DNA from: Cryptomeria japonica
Taxonomy: Eukaryota > Streptophyta > Pinopsida > Cupressales > Cupressaceae
Assembly: GCF_030272615.1 (NCBI RefSeq)
Contig: NC_081410.1
Span: 221,827,415-221,891,414, forward strand
Length of the DNA: 64,000 nucleotides
Reading direction: 5' to 3'
In this document: positions 1 through 12,237 of the stretch, in pieces
Layout of the letters: the number at the start of each line of letters is the position of its first letter
How positions within the stretch are numbered: position 1 is the stretch's first letter
Made by a program: the position numbers and the translations under genes
Notes under the pieces: model-generated
Seen by the model: the letters and a program-made list of their open reading frames with translations, nothing else
The model's database searches: none
What the model was told of the DNA's origin: nothing

Positions 1-2288
1 TCTCCATTTGTTGATCTACAAGTTTGTGTCAAGTTTTACCCCAATGGGTGTCTTTGGTCTTCTACGTTTTGGGGTGTAGAGGTCCTTCACAAGTGCTACA
101 AACTAAGTTTTGGAGTCTATCTCACCCAAAGTGTTAAAGGAATGCAATATTAACTTGTTTTAGTTGGACTTGATGGGTTTTAAGCTTTACAACCTCCCTT
201 TGTGTACCCGATTTGACAAAAATCTAGGTTTTAGGCCTAAAACGGGCTACAAGGAATTAGCCCTCCTTTTGCGGTTTTATGCTCACCCTGCTCCAATGAT
301 GGACTTCCAGACAAAAAGGACTTCATATTCAAATACCCTTTTGAGAGTTATTGAAGATTTGCTAAGTTTTAGGGCTCATTAGGCCTTCTCCATGACTGTC
401 CCAAAAATGGGTGCAAAAGGAAGGGTTTGCAAGGGTTTTAATGGCAAAAATTGACTTACAAGTTAGAGACCTTCAACATGAACCACAAAAACTTGGTTCT
501 ACCATGTCACATGCTATTTAGGCCACAATAAAGCAATTTACACCTCCAAAGGTCAGAGAACAAGGTTTTACAAAAAGTTGCTCATAAGGAGTATGCAACA
601 TTGACAATTTTTCATTCTTGCCTTCTACAAACACAACTTTTGCATGAGAACCAATTACAATTTAGAGCATGTAAACATGACTATCATTAGTGACAAGAAA
701 GGAATCATATTAGCCCGACACAAAAGGCATTAGGCAATTACAAAACAATGAAACATTCACTATCAAACCAATTGTCACTGCACTTTCTCTTTTCACTATT
801 TTTTCCACTTTAGACTTGCACTTTTACTGTCAAAACTCTTTTTCAAAGGTCTGATTTGTGCTCTTTAACAATTCTCTATCTTTAGTTACTTTTTGACCTT
901 CATACCTTCCATTTTGAAATGAAGATTACATATACAACTTCAACAAAAATGCAAAAATCAGTCATAGTTGACTGTGACAGCCAGCTGGGCATTACAATTT
1001 TGCCTCAAGGATCATTAATTAATCTTGGCAACCTCAAACCCATGGACAAGACCAAAAACCACTCCTTGTTCTTGTTTGCAAGAATTTAGAATGAGGTAGA
1101 AGGCTTTACAAACCCCAACATATGGTGGAGAGTAAGCAAGTGAATAGAAAATCAACTCCAAAACAGTGACTCACTATTTTTTTTACATCATTTTCACAAA
1201 CTGAAAATGCAATCATCTTCATTATGGCTTAGAAAGACTCTTTACCCTTACATTCAACCTTAAGGATCAAAAAGAGGTCTGATTATCTGAAGAATGCATT
1301 TTCTATAGAAGAGCAAAGCATCAAACTTCTTCAAGGACCCTAGCCAAATGGCACACTTGCCTAGGGCTCCATGGCCACAAAACTTCTTGCACCTGCATTA
1401 TTGAAATCAAAACATGTATTTACATATCTTAGAGGTTTACCAACTGGTTCTTGAGAAGCCATGAACATTTAGGGCTTCAAGAAGCCAAGTTGGTCAAGCA
1501 TCCTTGCCAATTTCCTAGACAAGGCAGTGAAACTGTCAAAACTAAATAATTTTGTACAAAACTCAAAACTTAATGAAATTCAATGAGACCAAAGGGAAAA
1601 GATTCAAGAAACATAAGAGGACTGGAAAATGCAAAAACAGTATGGCCACGTACAACAGGTGTATGGACTGCTGCTCACATGGAGTCAAAACATAGGGAAA
1701 ACAATGTAAAAAGTAGTGCAACTTGCAAAATGCTTGATATATCCGAATGATCAACCCTTACAATGGTTCAAATAAGAGAATAAATACCTCTACATGTTAG
1801 TTATCCTCTTGTATAGATAGGTACATGTCCAAGAGCACTCAAATTTGACACTTTCATGTCTAAAATGACAACTTTTAATGCCTAGATGATGCAAGGTTGA
1901 CCTCAAAGATTACAAATCACCTAAAAACACTATTCACACCTAAAAACCAAACACCAAACATGTTTAATAACTTTTCACAACAAAAACACATTGAAAACTC
2001 ACTTTTGACAATATTTTGCCAAGCAACTCCAAACTGGCAACTTTGAGCAAAAAGATGAAAACAGGAAACATGATCAGACAATGAGTTCAAAACTCATCCA
2101 AACAACTTAGAACAACACAAAAACATCTTAGACAAACTTTCCAACTTAAAACTAATAAAAATAAAACTTTCTCTCAAACCTATAATGAAAATGAGGCCTA
2201 GGTGCTCCTGCACCACCTATACAACTCCTTATACTCCAAAATTGTAGAATTCAGTACCGGTAAAAGTGTATCAACATGATCGGTACAG
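1..2288. other. Unassigned AT-rich DNA, no gene recognised
   Basis: Only short open frames occur here, none with a recognisable domain. The minus-strand element to the right should have a 3' LTR somewhere to the left of its ORF2, with an edge resembling the sequence at 7382-7401. I could not find that edge, so the element's 3' end is either truncated near 2289 or lies outside the window. I see no tRNA, rRNA or obvious tandem repeat. Confidence 0.5.
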
Positions 2289-5119
2289 TTATTTATGGTG
2301 TTTTTGAAGAATGTGTTTTTTCTCCTTTTCAACTCTCTCCTTTATGATATCCTCATTCACCTTGTCTATAGTTATAACATTATCAGAAATGAATTTGGAC
2401 AATGTGTCCAATTTACTTAAAGAATCCTTAATGTGATCTATCTGACATGTAGGTGCAATCATTTTCAAGATAGGTAAAGTGTTATCAATTGCCTTAAAAG
2501 ACAATGTATTGCAATCAGTTATCCTCTTAATAGAATCCAAAAGTACCTCTATTATGTTAGTGGGTCTGAATTCACCTGTAGATGTACTCGGTTCAGATGT
2601 AGATTTCATCTCAATAGATGTCTGACCAATCACCTTCACTATATCATCTTTATTTCCATCAGATGTATCTATTTTACTTATATTTTCTTCTTGTGGATCT
2701 GTCTATGTTTGTACTTTAACCTTTAATGGTTTCTCAGATTGTTTCAGTGTCTCTATAACTGTTGGTTTCTCAGTCTCAACGTGAACCTTTGCCTCAGTTT
2801 GTTTCTATGAAAGTTCTACTATTGGTTTCTCTGTTTAAGTTGGTATCTCAATTTCCTGAGAGTTAATAGTTTGTGCCGATTTCTCTGAGATCTTTCTATT
2901 ATCAACATTATCTGTCTTAACCTTTGTAGTTTCCTTGTCCACAATAATGTTTACCTCTTGAGTATCCACATTCATTGTAAAGAGTATCTCTGACTCTGGA
3001 TGCGTATTATCAAGAGCTATACCTTTAGTATTAATAACCCTTGGATATTTTGTGTGTACCGGTGGTGTACCCAAAGGTGGTGGTGGAAGATTATCTGTAA
3101 CCTTTATGTTTGGAATACCACCAACTTTTCTTTTACCCTTGTCCTTGTCTTTCTGATATACTTTGAATGTCTTTTTAGGTCTTCTCTTTTCCTCTTGCTT
3201 TTCTTTTTCAATAAAGAATATGTCCCATTTATCTCCAATCTCATCAGCAATCTCCTTAACTCTTCCAGCCATCAGGCTTACTTGCCGATGTCCACTAACA
3301 AATACTGACCGGTTAGCTTCAGAAATAGGTTCATCTATTTATTCTTTAGAATTTACTGGATGAACAACCAAGAGTGCTTCAACTTTAAATTTCTTGTCCA
3401 GTTCCATCATAGATAGCCTTTTAGCTTCTAGTCTCATGTATAGATCATTTGGTAACTCATCAATCACTTCTATCAAAGCTTTCTTGTATATATCCTAGTG
3501 TAGAACAATGCTTTCCTCAATGGTGTTTATGTCAAAATCATTAAAATAATTATACCATTTATTTACACTAGATAGATTACCTTCCTTTGTTATCTCATCC
3601 AGTAAATCATCTAGTGAGGGGGTAACTGGTGTCTGTTTCTTCTTAGGTGTAAGTTTCTTCTTCAGTTCCCTAACTGCCAGTTGTTTCTTCCTTAGCATCC
3701 TAGTTTTTTTAGGTGAAGGAGAGGGTACCAGTGAGGGTTTTCTCTTCCTTTCTACTCTTTTAAACTCAACAGCCTTCCCACTGTCAGTATCAAAGGATGT
3801 TACAACTGGTGAAACATGTGCTTCAGGTTGTAGTCCTTAAAGCTCACTGGATGATATACCACTAATATTCATGACATTTTCTTTGATTTCCTTGACCATC
3901 TTGGAGGCATCTCTGATAAAATTTTCTCTTCTTTTTATCCTTTTCTGCATAGATACATTACTCTCAATAGTTTCTGCATTTCCAAAGAATTTCTTAGATG
4001 GTTCCCTTGATGCACCAATTAGAGCTTTAGCATATGTTTCCAGAACATGTAGATCTACCTCATAACCCATCTCCGTAACCCAAATAGTTCTAGGACTTGT
4101 TGCTTCCATCCAAGTTTCATCTCTCTTAATCACAAAACAGATTTCATTGTCATATTTATCAACTATGCTCTGTGGTTATCTCTCTCTTGCTCTCATCTTA
4201 GATTGGAATGTTTTGAAGTAGTCTGTTATGTTCTTAACACTGTCAGTGCCCATACCAATGAAAGCATCTTATATCTGTCTTCCTACCAGGATGTCATAAC
4301 CAAAATCCTTGTGACCTATGTTAGGTATCTCCTTGGTAAAGTACAACATCAGACATACCGTAAGGTTTCCAAAACGGAAAGTACCTTTCTTGTCTCCCTT
4401 AAACTTCTTTAGGTTATCAATTAATTCATCCTTAAGGCATTCACACACATCAATCTTAGCATTATTGTTCACCATCTCATATGCACTGTGAATACATAGA
4501 CTAGAAACAAAATTTAGTCTATTTGCATTAGTAGCTTTGTAATTAGTACCATACTCACATATCTCACATTTATGTCCTTAACATCATTCACTCTAAGTGA
4601 TCTGTTATCAAATGTTGCTTCAGTTAAATCCATAACTCCACTGTTAGGTAACTTCTTGGTTTTATTAGCTCTACTACTGGTTGAAGGTAAACCAGTAACT
4701 ACCTTAATTTCATCCTTAGTTATCTTGCAAACTGATTCCAACCACATGAACTCTCCATGGACTCTGCTCAATACAAGTCTAACAACTTCCTTTGGAAATT
4801 CAGGAATGTTCAGAATCTCTACAAAACCTAAATTTTCCACAACCTTATGTTCGAGTTTAATCGCACCATGTTCATTAGTAATGACCTCATTAAATATTTT
4901 CTTCAACTCCTCAGTCCCTAGGTTTTCTATGTTGCAATGTATGTCAATTCTAGGGTCTTCTGCAAATGCTACATCTTTCGGTATTTTTGAAAAAGCTCCT
5001 ACAAAATCATCTTGTTTCGCAATCTTGGGGATAATCTTGAATATGGGTCTAGGGCATTTGATATTTTCCACAATGGTAGGGTTTGAAATAAACTCTGGAA
5101 TAGAAGTTGAGGAAGTCAT
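2289..5119 (-). pseudogene. ORF2 of the non-autonomous element, unknown function, decayed
   Basis: The N-terminal block (5119-4514) is one open frame; the rest (4475-2289) is all in one other frame, broken by several stop codons, with one frameshift near 4480-4510. I chose the start at 5119 because that Met aligns with the start of the second copy (58324); the longer frame to 5167 adds an unaligned extension. The first 200 residues contain a run ending VTGLP, which recalls plant mobile domain-like and other transposon accessory proteins, but this is weak. The middle is Lys-rich (3698-3600), and the C-terminal third is Lys/Glu/Ser/Thr-rich with predicted coiled coil. There is no catalytic motif of pol. 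I do not recognise the family. Confidence 0.6.
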
Positions 5120-5419
5120 TTCAAAGATAAATACCTCTTTACTGAAATTAGAATGCCTAAAAATCACTTCACAGCTTCACCTTAGAATGCCCTTGCTCAA
5201 TTTTGTGCTCTTTGATTGTTTGAATGCTCGATGAGTTCAAAATGAGGGTTTCCTGGTGCATTATAGCCAAAAAGGTTCTTTAAAACTGCATTAAATGCTC
5301 GCCGATTAAGTGAAAACTTAAGACACCTATTGGTAAAGAAGAAATGTATCTTTTGACTATCATCTGAGTGTAGAATGCATGATTTTCAATTTGTTACAAT
5401 AACCCCTAAGGGTTATTCC

Positions 5420-6547
5420 TCAGTTAGATGAAGAATCTCCTACCGGTGGAGGATTACTTTGTTCTACTGGTGTAGAGATAGTTTCATCAGTTCTCTGATC
5501 ACTCTTCTTAATCCATTGTTCTGAAAATTCTTGTTTCACTTCATCTACTTTTTCTTTGCCCTTCAAACTAGATCCTTTGATGTTCGCTGATGCATTCTTG
5601 CTTCTACAAAATTTAGCAATATGTCCAATCTTGTTACATGCATAACAGGTTACATTATTCCTCTGAATAGCCTTTCCATTTCCTTGAGTGGTTTGTGATT
5701 TGCATTGAATAGAAAAATGCCCAAATCTTCCACAAACATAGCATTTCACATTCATTCTGCAATTTTCTGAATTATGACCAACTTTGTTGCATTTGGAACA
5801 TTGACCGGTGGGTGAGTTTATATTCTGATTATTTCTAAATCTACCCTGATTTTCTGTATGACAATATTTGTTGCAATTGAAACATTTCCCATTAAATTTA
5901 TAAGAATTAGGTTGTCTTACTGGTTTGTCCCGATCTTGATTGTTTGCAGTACCAGAACTTTCTCCATGTTCAAATCCAAGTCCATTTGTATCTCCATCAA
6001 GTTTCTGTCTTTTAAGCATGTCATCAAGTTCTTCTGAAATTTTCTTGAATTTATCTTTGTGATTATTTGCAGTAACCAACTCATTTTCCAGAATTCCAAC
6101 TTGTCTCACAAGCTCAACTTTATCATGTTGCATGTGAATCAGATATGTCTTTAGTATATCATTTTCATGACCAAGTCTCAGATTTTCATTTTCAGAATCA
6201 CTAAGTCTCCTAGTCAAGTCTTCTTCATTCTTCTTCCTGTCTTCAATATCCTTACATAACCTCATAGTCATATCTTGCATTTCATTCTTCATATTACTGT
6301 TTTCTTGTCTCAACTTATTTGCAATGTCTCTAAGAGTTTCTTTTTCATCATCATCATTCTGCATCTTGTCATGATGTTCTTTTCTCTTATTTTGTGCTAT
6401 AACCATATTTTCTTGAAGTCCTTTAATGAATTCCTGTGCAATCCTCAGATCATCTTCAAGTTTGATATTCTTCAATTTTTCTGCATCAAAATCTTCAAGA
6501 GATCCTTCAACCTATTTTCTTAAGTTCTCCATCTATACCAGTGTCAT
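5420..6547 (-). pseudogene. gag: Copia-type gag with four CCHC zinc knuckles
   Basis: The open part runs 6475-5420 (351 codons). The same frame extends upstream to an ATG at 6547 just inside the primer site, interrupted by two TAG codons, so the natural start is probably 6547. The N-terminal half is long charged coiled coil. The C-terminal half has four knuckles: CFNC..H (last Cys missing), CSKC..H..C, CYVC..H..C and CYAC..H..C. It would package element RNA in virus-like particles. A decayed relative lies at 19149-19501, where the third and fourth knuckles can be aligned. Confidence 0.8.
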
Positions 6548-6589
6548 AATCTCCCTCAAGCTATTAGGATTTTGCAGATAGAGGACCAA

Positions 6590-6601
6590 GCTCTGATTCC
6601 A
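6590..6601 (-). other. Primer binding site, initiator tRNA-Met type
   Basis: On the minus strand the 12 bases read TGGAATCAGAGC, one mismatch from the usual Copia iMet site TGGTATCAGAGC, two bases inside the LTR edge. This fixes the element's orientation as minus. Confidence 0.85.
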
Positions 6602-6603
6602 AT

Positions 6604-7401
6604 TGTTAGATTCAATGACAGTCCCAAAGACACTAAGAGGGGGGGTGAATCAGTGTCTTACCGGTTAGTAGAATATTTAAACTTATTGATAACTTTGCAT
6701 CCCAAAATAGTGTACCCATAAATAATAATTATTGCAATAAACATAAATAATAGAGATAGCATAGAAACACACCATAACACAAGATATTTAATGAGGAAAC
6801 TCGGTGTGGGAAAAACCTCGGTGGGATTTGTGACCCACAATATTTACTCACTGGCCAATGAATAAATACTACTTATAATGAGGGGCCTGCACATGCAGGG
6901 AGGTCAACAGCCTAGAGCTCACTGCTTAATAAAGACTCACAATGACTACAAAAATGGATTATCAAATCCAATACAATGTATTGTTCAAAACAACATCTCT
7001 CATGCCAGGTTCAGTACCGGTTTAAGATCGGTCTATAACCAAAACCTTCGCTATCAACTATATCACCTTATACAATATCACTCTCTATTTGTCTCATACA
7101 ACTTCCATCTCTCTCTCATACTACTCTTGTCAAAATGACCTATAAGTTCTCATACATATATGAGTCTTTTGCAATATACCATGTCGGCTTACAAAAGATA
7201 ATTACATTACAAAAAAATTCATATAAACAAAACTATATCTCATGTCAGCTGGAGTGTCGGTATGCTTTGTTGCCGATGTAATCTGAATGTCAGTGAAGTG
7301 TCTGCCGGTGCTGGTGTCTGCCAGTGTATGAAGTTTGTGATGCCAAGCATGTAGAAACCAATTTCCGGTGAGTTTCCAGTTGGTTGCCATCAATGACAAC
7401 A
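6604..7401 (-). repeat. 5' LTR of non-autonomous Copia-type element copy 1 (798 bp)
   Basis: On the minus strand the LTR begins TGTTGTCATTGATGGC and ends ATTGAATCTAACA. The start resembles the LTR start of the Copia at 19717 (TGTTGG...TCATTGATG). The interior holds the conserved block GTGGGAAAAACC with a following AGGTCAACAGCCTAGAGCTC-like segment, shared with the two other Copia LTRs in the window. Confidence 0.8.
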
Positions 7402-10060
7402 TCGACTATTCTCATAAGAGTGTAGATTCCCAACATAGTCATATGCTAACAATAACAAGAGGAACAAGAGGGGATCTCTGCTCATCCAATCAATCCCAAG
7501 GTTGGCTTCTACAGTTTTGAAAATAATATTACGATGAAGAAATATGGACCTTAGCATGCAAGAATCAACTACTTTCCCGCCTGGGCTGCAATGGAGTTTC
7601 AACAAGGGAGCATGATGAAGTAGGAACTGTTTAACTATCACTTTCAATTCTTTCAAGAAAAGAAACAATGCAAGTTGCACTTTTTTCCCCTTTCGCATTC
7701 CTCTCCTACTCGACCTCTAGGTCTACTTTTTAATTTTTTAATTTTAAATGTTTTCTTCACTCAATGGGTTTACTCGAGATTCATTCATTTGATGTTTGAA
7801 CTTTTTGTGTGTCTCTCCCAGTTATGCTCTCAAAGAAGGAATAGTACTGAGAATATAGTTGATCTTTTGTTCTACTTTCGGCATCAACTATGGATTAAAA
7901 TTCAATACCCATGCATTTCCACTTCAATATAACATTTTCTCGTTAAGCCCAAGCCCTTGTGACCAATAAACCAAAATGAGACAATTTTGTGTTACTCACA
8001 ATCCAAATAACAAAATGGTTTGTTTTTTAAGAAACTTATATATTTTGATTAATAATCTTCAATCCCAATGTTTCACATTATTAGTTAGAAGGCAATATTG
8101 GGTTTGTTATTTTTTAAAATGTCCCACCTAAAGGTTCTGAGTTTCTAACAATGATTAGAATATTCTTGTGTTTCTGAGGTTGTGTATCTCTTTAGCAAGG
8201 TTTTTGGCTTTTGGTTTAGTTTTATAAATGGTTCATATTTCATAGTCATAAGATTCACAATTGGCCAAGGATTGGAAAATATGCACACTTTTCCTCTTAG
8301 TGCATGTTCAAGTTTGGCATTTTTAAGTATAATTTATTAAGGTATAATCAAATTAGGTGTTCACTAATAATTGATATCATCAAAGAATGACAAAGATTGA
8401 TCTAAAATAATTATTCTCGTAGGGCTTCATATTTTTTTTTTAACTTTTGGAAACAATTGTATTAAGAGAAATTAACTATTCTTTATTAGTGTGTAAGCTA
8501 TTCACAGTTACCATGTTAATTATAAACCTACTATTTTGTGTAGGTTTTGTTAGCTAAAAGGTACTGAGGAATTCTCATCTTGTATGGTAGACAAAGTTAA
8601 AGATAATAAGGCAAAAAAATTTAATCTTGACAACAAATTCATTCTATAATTGAGAACGTTAACTAAATTTAACAAGAGCTTAATAATGTAGGTGAAACAT
8701 ATTTTTTTGGGGCTTTTATTTTTATTTGAGCATCTCTTTTTTAATTATAAGGTAAAATTGAATTATGAAGTGAAGTATTTCCATTTAGATGGTACAACTG
8801 TTCGGTAAATCTCCATTGCTTTATCAATTGGACATATCCAATTCTATGTGCAATGCAAGTAAGTTTTGTCCTACTATGATCTATGGTTATGTAAATTGTA
8901 TAGTTTTATGACAAAGTAAGTTTCAAAATTATGGAGGTGGAGAGAAACTATAATGAGACACAAAGATGTATTTTTTTTTAGTGTGCATCTCTAATTTGTT
9001 ATTCACTTTAATACACTATTAAATACATTTATTCTCATTTAAATTTGTGTTTTTTAAAAGTCGATAAAAATGAGCCATAAATTCTTCTTTTTAAATTTTT
9101 CTATTTTGTCATCTAATTAGAAGATTATTTTGTCGTCTAATATAGACAAAGATCCACTCATTATACAAAACATAAATTCTTTATCAATATTTTTTTTAAC
9201 TCTTCAACCACATGAATGCTTTATAGAAAATATAAACTCTTCAACCACATTAGTGCTTTTAATGATTGCTTCCTTTCATTGATTTTTAATTTTTAATTTT
9301 TTATTAAATGACTTCAAGTCATGGGATGGATTTCTTAATTTATGTGGTAAAGATGTAGTAGAAAAATCATGCTTGGATAACCTTCAAATAGTAAGAAATG
9401 ATTCCTATATGTTCCACACTAGATTGTCCTCTTGGGATTGTAATTTCAAAGTTCTCATTCATTGCTTGGGTTACATGTTCCATTCTCATCAAGTTCTTTC
9501 ATGTTGCTCTTTCCCATTAACTTATTTATATGTGGACATCTACTTAATCTCTTCACCAAATTTTTGTTCCTTTTTGTCACCAGTTGCTTATTTTCACTTT
9601 ACTTTATTTTAGAAGCAACCTCCTGGATTTTATTGAGAAGTAAAATATGTTGTGCTCAAACAAGTTGTTTTCAACATGTGAATAAAGCTCATAAATAATT
9701 ACCACTATAACTCAAAGAATTTATAGAATGTATTGTGCCCAAAGAAGTCATTTTCATCATAATGATAGCTAAGGGTGACTCTCATCATATAATAAAAATT
9801 GAGATGAAGATATACTTATGTCCTTAGATTCAATTATGCTATGTGTCACCTAATAAGCATTTTTCTCTCTATTAGGAAAATAACCACTCAAGATATGAGT
9901 GAAGTGAAAATACCAAATTAATAAAATAAAATTGACATAACCATTGCAAATCCATTATAATATTCGTGTAAAATACAAAATTGAAAAAATAATATATAGT
10001 ATATGATATTTAATATAATATATTATATGATTTTTTGTATTTTTAAAAAAAAATTAAATA
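7402..10060. other. Unassigned AT-rich DNA
   Basis: No gene recognised. Open frames are short and lack domains. The frame at 7390-7698 (minus) crosses the LTR boundary and so is not a real gene. The stretch 8000-10060 is very AT-rich with homopolymer runs. It may be ancient decayed repeat or the interior of the CACTA-like element to its right, but nothing in the sequence decides this. Confidence 0.5.
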
Positions 10061-10362
10061 ATCGTCGGAATTCTAATGCCCCCTAAACTTCCACTGACGA
10101 CTATACCATCGAATATACAACATCCTCATTGATACATAGTTCTTGGTTGTCGTCGGATGGCGTCGGCAATATTCCAACGGAAATCAACAAAACATCCGAC
10201 GAGGATGTTGTATGCCCAATGACATTCTCTCGATGGACAGGCATCAGAATTCTGACGTCCATCCAGAAAACATCCGACAAGGATGTTGTATGCCCGACGA
10301 CATTCGCTTGGTGCATGAGCGTTTGAGGTAGCACATGTCGATGAAATCCATCGGAAGGACTT
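10061..10362. mobile_element. CACTA-like transposon remnant, left piece
   Basis: The segment is full of CCGACGA/TCGTCGG words typical of CACTA subterminal repeats. It holds two direct copies (about 10190 and 10267) of a block containing ATCCGAC.AGGATGTTGTATGCCC, and an inverted relative near 10109. The same words occur in the CACTA-like unit at 61533-61945. It is cut at 10362 by the Gypsy element; its partner piece resumes at 18917. No left terminal CACTA motif was found, so the left edge is approximate. Confidence 0.5.
10358..10362. repeat. Target-site duplication GACTT (partner at 18912-18916)
   Basis: GACTT stands immediately outside both ends of the 10363-18911 element, proving that it is one complete insertion. 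Confidence 0.9.
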
Positions 10363-12202
10363 TGTAATGCCCCGCCAGGAACCCTAAAGGAAAACAACAC
10401 AACTAGGCAACTAAAGGGTGAAATATATATTTTTTAAAAGTTTTCAATAGCATAAAAATTACAATGAATTTTCTAATTCAATAAAATTATTTTCCAGAAT
10501 TTAATTAAAACAACTTTTCCCCAGAAAAAATTAAATAAAATAATTTCCCCATAACTTATAAAACAATTAAAATTAGATCTATTACCGTAGTAACTAAATA
10601 ATTACCCAGAGATTACACAAATATTGACAAGACATCCATAGCCATATATCAAAACTAAACCCCAACAAAAAGGGAATAGTTTCTCTGGTAAACCCATTTC
10701 TCCCAAATCTTGCAATTTCCATGCACCATAAAAATCTTGGCAAAATTTGTCATATTAACTATTCCCAACTTCTCAAAATTTTAATCTATTAACACCCAGG
10801 AAATAAATTATTTCCATAAACTAGAAACTAATTTCAGGAATGGACTTTAGCCAAGAACAAGAAATAATCAGACAATATATTAGATTTGACAAATATTTTA
10901 ACACACATCATTCAGAAAGAAGAAAAAAATAAATTATTTTCTTTAAAACAAACAATCAAACGAAGCCACCCAACCTGGTATAGCTTTCTTGTAAGAAAAT
11001 TTATAGAAGAGAACCAATTCTTCAACAAGCTTCCAAATAAATTTCTCTTCACCTAAATCCCTGAACTGTTTCCCATCTCCCTCTAAAATAAAGACACATT
11101 CCCCTTTTAAACTAAAATTCTAGGTTGCATATATTTTTCCCAAAAAACCCTAATATTTAATTTTAGTAATAAAAACAACTTTCTTTTCTTTTCTAATTTT
11201 CTAACAAAGGATAAGTTAACATGCAATAATTAAAAATCATTTTTCTTTCTTTTCTTTTCTCATGCAAATTAATTAATTTTCTAAATAAAGAAATTAAAGC
11301 AATACTTCAATTCTAATTAATTCTTTTATTCATTCATTTATTTATTTAATCTTTTATTCTTTTATTTATTTAAAATTCTAGGAAACAATAAATGAAATTA
11401 ATCTAATTTATTTTTCACTAAAATTTAAATAAAATATATTTCCAATATCATGCAACTTGCAACTTAATTTAATAATTCATTTTAATTAACTAAATTTATA
11501 ATCTCAATGCATAAAATACATGATTCAAAAATACCAACTATGAGATAACTCCATAAATTTAATTAATCAATTAAATACACTAAAACACACAAACTGAACA
11601 AACCTCAAGCAAATACTCATAAAAAGATCAAACGACAAAATACGAAAGTCGAACAAACTGACAGGACAACCAACTGACGACACTCACATGAGTGTAACTG
11701 AGTAAAATAGGGTCAACTACTACCTCCTCCACTTCCATCAAAAAACATAAGGCATGCTCATACCTGTGAAGCCAGGTGGAGACGATACCCCGTACCTACC
11801 CGGTACTTGTATCTGCAATATCCTGCATCACCGAACCACACATGCATATATACAATATAGAAAACACGACATACACAGCGATGAAGGAGAATCGCGACGT
11901 TCCCTATCTCACCAGAGTGAGTGAAGGAAAATCATCCTCTTGCATCCAATACACTCATAGACACTCAACATATAATTTCACATTACATAGATAAAGTAAA
12001 GTGTCAGTTCATAGCAATAATCCTTAAAATGCCATAAATTACAAGTACAAAAATACTGCAAATAAATTATGCATCTCATATCTAGATAAAGCATGAAATA
12101 ATGTCATATAAGTATGAATAACACATCATGGTAATGTATCCACTGAAAGTAAACAATAATAAAATATGAGTCTAATAAGTTCAAATGAGTATGGGTACTA
12201 CA
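10363..12202 (-). repeat. 3' LTR of the chromovirus-type Gypsy (1840 bp)
   Basis: Its edges are defined by the TSD on the left and the polypurine tract on the right. It aligns along its whole length with 17069-18911, with scattered substitutions and small indels, so the insertion is not recent. Confidence 0.9.
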
Positions 12203-12217
12203 TTCTCCCCCCCAAAA
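12203..12217 (-). other. Polypurine tract
   Basis: On the minus strand this reads as a G-run followed by AGAA directly ahead of the 3' LTR, the usual place for plus-strand priming. Confidence 0.8.
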
Positions 12218-12237
12218 CTAGGCTTATTCTTGGAAGC

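Larger units (their letters stand above)
2289..7401 (-). mobile_element. Non-autonomous Copia-type LTR element, copy 1 (gag + unknown ORF2, no pol)
   Basis: Read on the minus strand, the order is LTR (7401-6604), iMet-type primer site, zinc-knuckle gag (6547-5420), then a large decayed ORF2 (5119-2289). No protease, integrase, reverse transcriptase or RNase H motif is visible, so mobility would need enzymes from a partner element. The right edge is well defined by TG...CA LTR ends and the primer site. The left edge is only where ORF2 stops, because no 3' LTR was found. A second copy of the same family (gag at 19149, ORF2 start at 58324, plus strand) shows that gag followed by ORF2 is a real arrangement. 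Confidence 0.7.

Noticed and set aside
7390-7698. 102-codon minus frame
   Set aside because: Crosses the LTR edge at 7401 and has no domain.
10101-10400. Short overlapping frames in the CCGACGA-rich block
   Set aside because: Arise from subterminal repeats and run across the LTR boundary at 10363.
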